Origin: Flavobacteriales bacterium
Lineage (GTDB): Bacteria; Bacteroidota; Bacteroidia; Flavobacteriales_D; Sanyastnellaceae
Direction: 5' to 3'
NCBI GenBank assembly: GCA_016722445.1
Contig: JADKIZ010000026.1
Coordinates: 1-49,396 of the forward strand
DNA: 49,396 bases
Below, in pieces: positions 43,310 through 49,396 of this stretch (within the stretch, counting starts at the first letter, position 1; every line of letters starts with the position of its first letter). The notes beneath the pieces are model-generated. The model saw only the letters and a program-made list of their open reading frames with translations, did no database searches and was not told the origin of the DNA. A program made the translations under genes and the position numbers.

Positions 43310-43717
43310 TCAAGTTTCTTCATACAAATGCAAATTTGCTATTTGTTGGTAACGTATAAAATCACCATCTCTAGTATAGATTTCTATTCCCCGATTCACT
43401 GCAAATGCTACAATTAATAGATCAATCGCTGACGAGGCGATACCTTTCGAAGAGCATAGGTTTTGTAAACGAGCAGCATCTTCATAGTCTTTTGTAACTA
43501 TTTCTTCATCACTAAATCCATCTAGATATTCAAGTAGCTTTTCGAATCGAATTGGATCTCGAATACCACATAAAATTTCTTGTCTTATTGGACCAATAAT
43601 GGCTACTCTAGAAGATTCAACAAGTTCGAAGATGTTTCGCCTTAATACTTGCTCTTCTTCCTTGGAACGCCTCAGAAAGGCGCTCCAAATATTTGTATCA
43701 ACTAAAACCTTTGTCAT
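43310..43717 (-). CDS. vapC: VapC-type PIN-domain toxin (intact copy)
   Basis: A 135-residue PIN-domain RNase: first Asp in KVLVDTNIWSAFLRRS, Glu in IGPIRQEILCGI, Asp in IASSAIDLLIVAFAVNRG and Asp in EIYTRDGDFIRYQ. This is the R-Q-E-x-L-x-G type of VapC, different from the toxin at 36777. It overlaps vapB by 4 bases. A second, frameshifted copy lies at 44429-44836. Confidence 0.92.
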   Translation of the reverse strand: MTKVLVDTNIWSAFLRRSKEEEQVLRRNIFELVESSRVAIIGPIRQEILCGIRDPIRFEKLLEYLDGFSDEEIVTKDYEDAARLQNLCSSKGIASSAIDLLIVAFAVNRGIEIYTRDGDFIRYQQIANLHLYEET

Positions 43718-43911
43718 CGGTTGCGCGCTTTTTTGTAGTCGTATTCCAAATCAAAATCAAATGTCCCAGCAAGTTCAAGAAATTTTAATTGCTTTCGGCG
43801 AGCAATAAATTCTTTTAATGCGGTAGTAACAGTCTCTTTCTTAGTTCTTAAATTTCCGATTTTTAACGCTTCGTCAAGAAGCATATCATCAAGCGCAAGA
43901 TTTGTAGCCAT
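43714..43911 (-). CDS. vapB: VapB-type antitoxin (first copy)
   Basis: A 65-residue protein, MATNLALDDMLLDEALKIG..., with the helix pair and an IARRKQLKFLELAGTFDFD tail typical of VapB antitoxins that pair with this VapC type. GGAGGTGA before the ATG. Coupled to vapC by an ATGA-type overlap. Confidence 0.9.
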   Translation of the reverse strand: MATNLALDDMLLDEALKIGNLRTKKETVTTALKEFIARRKQLKFLELAGTFDFDLEYDYKKARNR

Positions 43912-44151
43912 GACTCACCTCCACACACAAGTTCACACATAACTTATAGTCATGGCGAACAAAAGTCAAGTACCTTGTAAAAAGAGAATATTGTGGTATG
44001 TGAAATTGCATCAGATTTCGAACGGTAAAAATCAATTTTGAAACTGGACCAAGTTCCAATGTTAAATATTGATGAACTTTTGTGTTTATTGTTAATCAAA
44101 TACGAAAATGACTTATTGTGTTCAATTTTCCGGCAAATTAAGCAGACAATT

Positions 44152-44203
44152 TCGGTGTTTGGCAAGGTTCAAAACTTAAGAATCCCTCACCAGGGAAACC
44201 GCT
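44152..44203 (-). repeat. Cassette leader core (first vapBC copy)
   Basis: TCGGTGTTTGGCAAGGTTC and CCCTCACCAGGGAAACCGCT, 241 bases before vapB. The 43912-44258 gap otherwise holds AT-rich leader with nothing more recognised. Confidence 0.68.
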
Positions 44204-44258
44204 ATTTACTTGGTGAATGAATTCGTTGCTCAATTTTGTTCCCGCGCCGGAGGCGTCT

Positions 44259-44339
44259 CCTAACGGACCATATTCACCGCGTCGCGAGGAATCGGCAAAC
44301 ACAACGAGCCCGCGATCGTGGTGGAATTGGGGTGTTAGG
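44259..44339 (-). repeat. attC site (GTCGCGAGGAAT variant)
   Basis: One inner-stem base differs from 43140 (GTCGCGAGG for GTCGCGGGG), and the R'-adjacent hairpin is CGCC-GGA-GGCG. Confidence 0.94.
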
Positions 44340-44428
44340 GACCATTTGCTGCTAATTCCATATTGAACAAACAAATTTCGCATTTGTGATATCACATTAA
44401 TCCAAATTTTGCAGGGAATTTTCAAGAT

Positions 44429-44836
44429 TCAAGTTTCTTCATACAAATGCAAATTTGCTATTTGTTAGTAACGTATAAAATCACCATCTCTAGTATAGAT
44501 TTCTATTCCCCGATTCACTGCAAATGCTACAATTAATAGATCAATCGCTGACGAGGCGATACCTTTCGAAGAAGCATAGGTTTTGTAAACGAGCAGCATC
44601 TTCATAGTCTTTTGTAACTATTTCTTCATCACTAAATCCATCTAGATATTCAAGTAGCTTTTCGAATCGAATTGGATCTCGAATACCACATAAAATTTCT
44701 TGTCTTATTGGACCAATAATGGCTACTCTAGAAGATTCAACAAGTTCGAAGATGTTTCGCCTTAATACTTGCTCTTCTTCCTTGGAACGCCTCAGAAGGC
44801 GCTCCAAATATTTGTATCAACTAAAACCTTTGTCAT
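44429..44836 (-). pseudogene. vapC: VapC toxin, frameshifted duplicate
   Basis: Same sequence as 43310-43717 offset by 1,119 bases, but with one base lost in CTCAGAAGGCGC (near 44790) and one gained in CGAAGAAGCATAGG (near 44570). These shift the frame after SAF and again near LQNLC. The middle part (44541-44807) still reads correctly. The damage could be real or an assembly error in short runs. Confidence 0.85.
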
Positions 44837-45031
44837 CGGTTGCGCGCTTTTTTTGTAGTCGTATTCCAAATCAAAATCAAATGTCCCAGCAAGTTCAAGA
44901 AATTTTAATTGCTTTCGGCGAGCAATAAATTCTTTTAATGCGGTAGTAACAGTCTCTTTCTTAGTTCTTAAATTTCCGATTTTTAACGCTTCGTCAAGAA
45001 GCATATCATCAAGCGCAAGATTTGTAGCCAT
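44792..45031 (-). CDS. vapB: VapB antitoxin, second copy, 3' end frame-fused
   Basis: The first 60 residues equal the VapB at 43714-43911. An extra T in the poly-T run before the stop removes the stop codon, so the frame runs on into the vapC start region, adding MTKVLVDTNIWSAF before ending. The antitoxin part is likely still made and folded; the tail is an accident of the frameshift. Confidence 0.8.
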   Translation of the reverse strand: MATNLALDDMLLDEALKIGNLRTKKETVTTALKEFIARRKQLKFLELAGTFDFDLEYDYKKSAQPMTKVLVDTNIWSAF

Positions 45032-45269
45032 GACTCACCTCCACACACAAGTTCACATAACTTATAGTCATGGCGAACAAAAGTCAAGTACCTTGTAAAA
45101 GAGAATATTGTGGTATGTGAAAATTGCATCAGATTTCGAACGGTAAAAATCAATTTTGAAACTGGACCAAGTTCCAATGTTAAATATTGATGAACTTTTG
45201 TGTTTATTGTTAATCAAATACGAAAATGACTTATTGTGTTCAATTTTCCGGCAAATTAAGCAGACAATT

Positions 45270-45321
45270 TCGGTGTTTGGCAAGGTTCAAAACTTAAGAA
45301 TCCCTCACCAGGGAAACCGCT
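45270..45321 (-). repeat. Cassette leader core (second vapBC copy)
   Basis: Identical to 44152-44203, lying 239 bases before the second vapB. The duplication therefore includes the leader. Confidence 0.68.
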
Positions 45322-45377
45322 ATTTACTTGGTGAATGAATTCGTTGCTCAATTTTGTTCCCGCGCCGGAGGCGTCTC

Positions 45378-45455
45378 CCTAACGGTCGCTATTCACCTAG
45401 TCGCGCACATCGGCATAACAACGAGGCGCGATCTAGGTGGAATGCGGGTGTTAGG
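45378..45455 (-). repeat. attC site (CTAGTCGCGC stem type)
   Basis: Uninterrupted twin of the intron-split site at 32862. Closes the Thoeris-like cassette, 74 bases after its last stop. Confidence 0.95.
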
Positions 45456-45528
45456 GAATATCTTGTGGCCACGATGATAGCCAATCTATTTGCAAGATTA
45501 AGAATGGATTTCATCGGATGGTTTGCAA

Positions 45529-46044
45529 TTATTTAGTTATTGCATTTTTTACCGTCTGATAGTCCCAGTAATATTTGCTGTCTTTAAGATAGAGCATCGC
45601 AACATGGGTTCCGACGTCTTTAACAGCATCTGGACACTTGGATGTATTTACCGCGGCAAACTTGTAAAGAACAATGATTCTCAATTCATCGCGCACTGCT
45701 TTTGAGCATTCGTATTCAACATAGCTTCGTAGATCCACAGAATTTCCGCGTGCGCAACTACCAGTCCAGCTGTTATAGCTATTGCAATATTGGCAGCTTC
45801 CACTTCTGAGGCTATTTGTATCTTTCCCTACGATAAGAACGAATGTTTTTGAAGCATCGAGTCTTGTTCCGAGTGAGCGTTTGATATTACAATTCAAGCT
45901 TTCGTCTCTAGCTTGAGATAAATCATGCGCATCTGTGAACGACAAGCTAAGGTTGTTGTCATCATTCCATTTGTGAAGCTGATCAACAGCATCTTTATCG
46001 CTGGTCCAGTCTGCCGCAATGTAGGTTCGAGTCCTATACGCCAT
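45529..46044 (-). CDS. thsB: Thoeris ThsB-like TIR protein, second
   Basis: A 171-residue protein with the TIR-like fold of ThsB (MTH538/DUF1863 type). The opening is MAYRTRTYIAADWTSDKD, then SLSFTDAHDLSQARDES, then IKRSLGTRLDASKTFVLIVG. The candidate catalytic Glu is in YVEYECSKAVRDELRIIVLY. A Cys-rich insert (GSCQYCNSYNSWTGSCARG) precedes that strand and is absent from the first TIR; it might bind metal. Such TIRs convert NAD+ into a signalling ADP-ribose derivative after phage sensing. The start overlaps the thsA stop by 11 bases and has a strong AAGGAG site. Having two ThsB genes with different sensors is common in Thoeris. Confidence 0.85.
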   Translation of the reverse strand: MAYRTRTYIAADWTSDKDAVDQLHKWNDDNNLSLSFTDAHDLSQARDESLNCNIKRSLGTRLDASKTFVLIVGKDTNSLRSGSCQYCNSYNSWTGSCARGNSVDLRSYVEYECSKAVRDELRIIVLYKFAAVNTSKCPDAVKDVGTHVAMLYLKDSKYYWDYQTVKNAITK

Positions 46045-46876
46045 TCTTCTGCTCCTTCAGTTTGTAGAAATTTATCTTATCCATAATGGATTCATGAATG
46101 AGAATCGTTACCTTGGATGGGTAGGGAAACTTAATCCTGCTTATTTTGAATGACCAAATTAGCAGTTCCAAGAGCTCTTGCTCACTGATATCACCGCACT
46201 CTTTGAATCGCGTAATTCCAGATCCAAGCAATGGAATTGACACGGATTTTCCTGCGTACAAAACATCCATTTCATTCCAAAAGTTGATCAAGAAATCAAC
46301 GTAATCTCTCATTGATAAGTATGCTCTGTTATCTTGGTCGAATCTTGTGAATGCAGCGAGTAAATAATCGCCAAATTGGTGAAGCGACCCTAATTCGTAT
46401 TTGATGGATTTTCCAGCGAGACGATTTTGATTAATCTCAACAACCTTGGTTTGCAGTCGTGAATCAGCCTCGATTGATCGATCAATTTTCTGAGCAAGAT
46501 CGGCATTTGACAATATGAACTTGCCATTTAACGTGCTTGCCGCAATTATTCGATCGTCAACCAGCGTATCAAAGTACTCATTAAATGCAATGACTTTAAG
46601 CCCTTCCGCTTTAAATATGTCTCCGCATTTGATTTCAATATCGGAGTTATTGATTCGCAGGCTTGTAGCCTTTGCCTGATTTGCGTTTACCCACATCATG
46701 ATATATAGAACAATCAACAAGACAGCCAAGGCTAATCCGATAACAACTCGTAAGCATATTCCATCCGGCACCTGTATCGCAATCATTGCAAAGGAGACAA
46801 ATAGACTTACGGTTGAAATGGTAGCAAGGTAGGTTTTTAATAGCGTTTGATTGAATAATCCAACCTTTGTTTTCAT
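46034..46876 (-). CDS. thsA: Thoeris type II ThsA-like TM-Macro effector
   Basis: A 280-residue protein. Two N-terminal helices at about 14-34 (YLATISTVSLFVSFAMIAIQV) and 40-62 (LRVVIGLALAVLLIVLYIMMW) are followed by a Macro-type domain. Marks are IEIKCGDIFKAEGLKVIAFNEYFDTLVDD, HQFGDYLLAAFTRFD, and SIPLLGSGITRFKECGDIS with a GSG loop. This is the architecture of the type II Thoeris effector, where the Macro domain binds the TIR-made signal and the membrane helices then disrupt the membrane. CGGAGAA before the ATG. It is flanked by two TIR genes in one operon, which fixes the assignment more firmly than sequence alone. Confidence 0.86.
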   Translation of the reverse strand: MKTKVGLFNQTLLKTYLATISTVSLFVSFAMIAIQVPDGICLRVVIGLALAVLLIVLYIMMWVNANQAKATSLRINNSDIEIKCGDIFKAEGLKVIAFNEYFDTLVDDRIIAASTLNGKFILSNADLAQKIDRSIEADSRLQTKVVEINQNRLAGKSIKYELGSLHQFGDYLLAAFTRFDQDNRAYLSMRDYVDFLINFWNEMDVLYAGKSVSIPLLGSGITRFKECGDISEQELLELLIWSFKISRIKFPYPSKVTILIHESIMDKINFYKLKEQKNGV

Positions 46877-46923
46877 TCAGTTCTCCGTTTTCATTAAATT
46901 TGCTGGCGTGATGAAGTGAAATA

Positions 46924-47478
46924 TCAAAGCAACCCCATATTTATGTGTGCTTCTCGGCTATAAAAACCATAGCCATCAGTTGGGTAGGCTGTATTATTGA
47001 CGCCAAATTGTGAAATTGCATCTAAAATTGGCGCCTGCTTGAAGGGAATGTGAATTACTCGAGCTTCCCCTCTTGTAATCCTTGAGCTTAAGGCTGATGG
47101 CCAAAATGGTGCGAGGTCACGTGGCGAGAGGATGCTTGTATAATTTGGATATGTTGCAATAATCGGGATGTTGCAGTTGTCAATTGCATAACTAATTTCA
47201 AACGGAACCCAGTCGGTATCGCTCTTGGTTTCTTGCGTGAGAATTAGAATCATGTGTTTTGAGTTGTTCAATCGCGTTATCAGTGATCGTCGAAGCGTAT
47301 CTTTTGCGGATGAATCCCTAACAGACGAAGTTTTTTCATGGCTATTAATAAGGCTGAATTCAATATTGCGATTTGCTGTCCATCCAAGCATTAGATTGTA
47401 ATACTTAATATCCGATGCGATTGGATTTGTGGTTCCGCCAGCATGGAAAGCTACATACGTTCCATTTCTATATGCCAT
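46924..47478 (-). CDS. thsB: Thoeris ThsB-like TIR protein, first
   Basis: A 184-residue ThsB-like TIR protein. Features in order: MAYRNGTYVAFHAGGTTNP, DIKYYNLMLGWTANRNIEFS, LINSHEKTSSVRDSSAKDTL (family signature S/V-R-D-S-S), RRSLITRLNNSKHMILILTQ, and WVPFEISYAIDNCNIPIIAT with the candidate catalytic Glu. A C-terminal extension of about 60 residues follows (SRITRGEARVIHIPFKQAPI). First gene of the three-gene operon, AGGAGC ribosome site; 47 bases before thsA. Confidence 0.9.
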   Translation of the reverse strand: MAYRNGTYVAFHAGGTTNPIASDIKYYNLMLGWTANRNIEFSLINSHEKTSSVRDSSAKDTLRRSLITRLNNSKHMILILTQETKSDTDWVPFEISYAIDNCNIPIIATYPNYTSILSPRDLAPFWPSALSSRITRGEARVIHIPFKQAPILDAISQFGVNNTAYPTDGYGFYSREAHINMGLL

Positions 47479-47575
47479 GGTTGCTCCTAGATATATTATT
47501 GGTTGAGTTGGCGGAGTTGGTGTTTTTTGTTTTGATCTGAGTTATCATGCTGTTGAATCCCGCCTGGAAGGTCTC

Positions 47576-47655
47576 CCTAACGACCCATATTCACCGCGTC
47601 GCGGGGAATCGGCAAAACAACGAGCCCGCGATCGTGGTGGAATTGGATTGTTAGG
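47576..47655 (-). repeat. attC site (GTCGCGGGGAAT stem type)
   Basis: R'-adjacent hairpin is decayed (CGCCTGGAAGG). Closes the HEPN/Mrr cassette and marks the upstream edge of the Thoeris-like cassette. Confidence 0.94.
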
Positions 47656-47841
47656 GACGATCAGTGGTAACATTGGCAGTCGTTTAATTTGATTTATTTA
47701 ATTATCAGGTTCAATTTCATGTTGTTTTTGTTGATTTTGTCTGATAATCTGTAATGAGATCGAATCATTTCATTAGGATTGATCTAGTGGGTAAAATGGC
47801 TATGGTTTTATGATGTTGAAAACTTAGATTCAACACGGCAT

Positions 47842-48528
47842 TCATTGGATTCGTTCATCAATTTTATACATCAATAAGCTGCATAATGAGGCTAAGTTCA
47901 TTGCTCGTTTGTAATCGATTTCAATATTACCATGAGCTTTTGGGTTTCTGATACCAGTCATTGAGCCCGCAAATATTTGCATATATCCTGTTTGTTCGTC
48001 TCTTTCTGAATGTGTTAACATTGGCGTCAGTTTGATAATTGGGTTCTGTGGCGAAAATGCCTTATTCATTAGGTTTGCACCATCCAATTCTAGACCAGTC
48101 GAATTTATGACGATAGCCTTTACAACTACATTGATTTCTTTCAGAGCAGATTCAATTCCATCAGCAAAATGTCCGACGGCAAATCGCGATTCAATGATTT
48201 CACGAACTTTTGGGTGAAGAATTGAATATATGGAATTATCAAATCCGTCGGCATCGATTCGATAAATTCCTTTACCATTGCAGTTGGAGCAAGTTTTACC
48301 ATGAAATAGACAATCATCTTCTGATTGTTTGCCAGTCCCATCGCAAAGTGCACAATCGAAAATATTGTCGGATTGAGTGACTTCAACAATTACACCGCGA
48401 CCAAAACAAACTGGGCACGGGGCTATCGAATGTTGTTCATAAAGATCAGTATCAGGCCATTTTCCATTGCCTGAACAAAACGCGCATTCTAAGATAGTTT
48501 TCGTGTTTGTCTCTCGTATTACTTTCAC
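47842..48528 (-). CDS. Zinc-finger plus HEPN-like (TIGR02391-type) protein
   Basis: A 228-residue protein. Residues 1-90 carry DnaJ-type CxxCxGxG-like zinc motifs: CAFCSGNGK, CPVCFGRG, CALCDGTGK and CSNCNGKG. The rest matches the TIGR02391 family: LHPKVREIIESRFAVGHFADG, LDGANLMNKAFSPQNPIIKL, ERDEQTGYMQIFAGSMTGIR, with RNPKAH as an Rx4H HEPN motif. HEPN domains with this motif are often RNases in toxin or phage-abortive systems. The zinc part may bind nucleic acid or a chaperone-like partner. Start is a GTG. It lies 40 bases after the Mrr-like gene in the same operon. Confidence 0.82.
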   Translation of the reverse strand: MKVIRETNTKTILECAFCSGNGKWPDTDLYEQHSIAPCPVCFGRGVIVEVTQSDNIFDCALCDGTGKQSEDDCLFHGKTCSNCNGKGIYRIDADGFDNSIYSILHPKVREIIESRFAVGHFADGIESALKEINVVVKAIVINSTGLELDGANLMNKAFSPQNPIIKLTPMLTHSERDEQTGYMQIFAGSMTGIRNPKAHGNIEIDYKRAMNLASLCSLLMYKIDERIQ

Positions 48529-48568
48529 ATCGCACCCATTATTGAATTGTGATTATGTGTTATTTTTA

Positions 48569-49339
48569 TCACAAAGGCCAATACACTTTTTTCAGTGGAA
48601 GTATGGATTTCGCCTCATTATCAAATTTATCATAGTACTGAATTGAGATCCCAACTAAACCATCTAGATCTAAAAGCGTTACGGGTTTATCACTGCGTTC
48701 CGCTTCATATTTTGCTTCGCGAGTAAATCCACCGGTAGAAACGTAGAGACCTTTTTCACTTCGAATTGACCCAATGAAACTCCGAATATCTGGAGCGCCC
48801 ATTTGACCTTTTCGATGTTTGACTTCAACTTTGATTCGTGGTTCTTCAAGCCCCAGTCCATCAGGTGATGCAATAATATCTTTCCCACGATCAGGACCTT
48901 TTGGGCTTACTTGAGTAATATACCCCATTGCACGCAGTAACCCAGCAACGAAATCTTGCATTTTATCCCATGATAAATTTGCAATTTTATCTTTTATGAA
49001 TTCATTGGCCCGCTCTATAGTTTCATCTTTTATTTCGTCTAAATCCTCATCTTGTAAAACCGACTCAGATTCTTCAACGATTTTTGCGGGAGGAGTGCTA
49101 TCAATCAAATCCGAGGCAACATCTGAATTGATTTCAAATATTGTAAGAGTTGATCCTAATGTATTTTTGGAATAAGTTGACAATTCATCTCTGGATTTCT
49201 CTTTAACCCAAACCACTTTTCTTGTGTGGAAATATTCCATCAATTGATCATCGTACTTATAACCAGAATCAATTGTTCCAATTAAATATTTGCGTGATAT
49301 TCTATCATATGTCACAACATAATCACCTATTTCGAACAC
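48569..49339 (-). CDS. Mrr-type restriction endonuclease
   Basis: A 256-residue protein. The C-terminal half (about residues 120-240) is an Mrr_cat PD-(D/E)xK nuclease: KMQDFVAGLLRAMGYITQV, then PDRGKDIIASPD (catalytic Asp), IKVEVKHRKGQMGAPDIRSF (E-x-K core then the Q) and GLYVSTGGFTREAKYEAER, closing with VTLLDLDGLV. The N-terminal 110 residues (GDYVVTYDRISRKYLIGTID) look like a small beta-barrel reader domain. Mrr enzymes cut DNA with foreign methylation. Start GTG at 49339 with no strong ribosome site; the true start could be upstream or inside. First gene of a pair with the HEPN-like protein. Confidence 0.88.
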   Translation of the reverse strand: MFEIGDYVVTYDRISRKYLIGTIDSGYKYDDQLMEYFHTRKVVWVKEKSRDELSTYSKNTLGSTLTIFEINSDVASDLIDSTPPAKIVEESESVLQDEDLDEIKDETIERANEFIKDKIANLSWDKMQDFVAGLLRAMGYITQVSPKGPDRGKDIIASPDGLGLEEPRIKVEVKHRKGQMGAPDIRSFIGSIRSEKGLYVSTGGFTREAKYEAERSDKPVTLLDLDGLVGISIQYYDKFDNEAKSILPLKKVYWPL

Positions 49340-49396
49340 TTTATAGAACTTGAATAGCTGGCTGGCTGATGCAATGATATTCCCTTCCTTCCAGTC

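Noticed and set aside
1..49396. Regularly recurring repeats as a possible CRISPR array
   Set aside because: The repeats are long imperfect palindromes of 62-81 bases separated by whole genes, not short repeats with short unique spacers. No cas genes are present.
1..49396. tRNA or rRNA genes
   Set aside because: No cloverleaf with GGTTCGAATCC-type T-arms or rRNA signature was noticed anywhere in the window.

Overview
The window is one long stretch of an integron cassette array, apparently a sedentary chromosomal integron. About 32 attC recombination sites (two of them split by later insertions) plus two partial sites recur roughly every 0.8-2.5 kb. Between them lie mostly one- or two-gene cassettes, and nearly every gene is on the minus strand. 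The extrahelical base of the attC stems, the short gene-stop-to-attC distances and the gene direction all agree that the array reads right to left. An integrase gene and attI would therefore be expected beyond the right-hand end; neither is in the window.

The host is a Gram-negative bacterium: there are many lipobox lipoproteins, a TonB C-terminal-domain protein, and good Shine-Dalgarno sites of the AGGAGG type. The cassettes are AT-rich. One GC-rich formylglycine-generating-enzyme-like lipoprotein with a Thr/Ser/Cys linker recalls Fibrobacterota or related phyla, but the phylum cannot be fixed from this window.

Layout. Positions 1-20,250 hold small cassettes: a decayed VapBC pair, SseB-like, HAD hydrolase, several lipoproteins and membrane proteins, a TonB_C protein, RDD membrane protein, YiiX-like papain-fold enzyme, cupin, GNAT, and a RelE-like/HigA-like toxin-antitoxin pair. 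Positions 20,385-31,000 hold a KAP P-loop NTPase, a large membrane protein, a second GNAT, a SIR2-like protein paired with a lipoprotein, and a second HI1419/HI1420-type toxin-antitoxin pair. Positions 31,262-34,840 hold the GC-rich lipoprotein and a 1.9-kb group II intron lying inside an attC site. Positions 34,939-38,545 hold an EVE-like protein, VapBC and secreted proteins. Positions 38,900-41,428 are a decayed IS21-family element inside another attC. Positions 41,691-49,396 hold a membrane-protein pair, a VapBC cassette duplicated in tandem (second copy frameshifted), a complete type II Thoeris-like operon (TIR, TM-Macro, TIR), and a HEPN/zinc-finger protein next to an Mrr-type endonuclease.

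Beyond the genes, the cassettes share non-coding parts. A 5' leader follows most R' boxes and carries several short hairpins and a conserved core of about 50 bp. A 3' trailer of about 35-100 bp precedes most R'' boxes. Orphan leaders, tandem trailers and half attC sites mark cassettes that have lost their genes. The array works as a store of stabilisation modules (toxin-antitoxin), envelope proteins and antiphage candidates.
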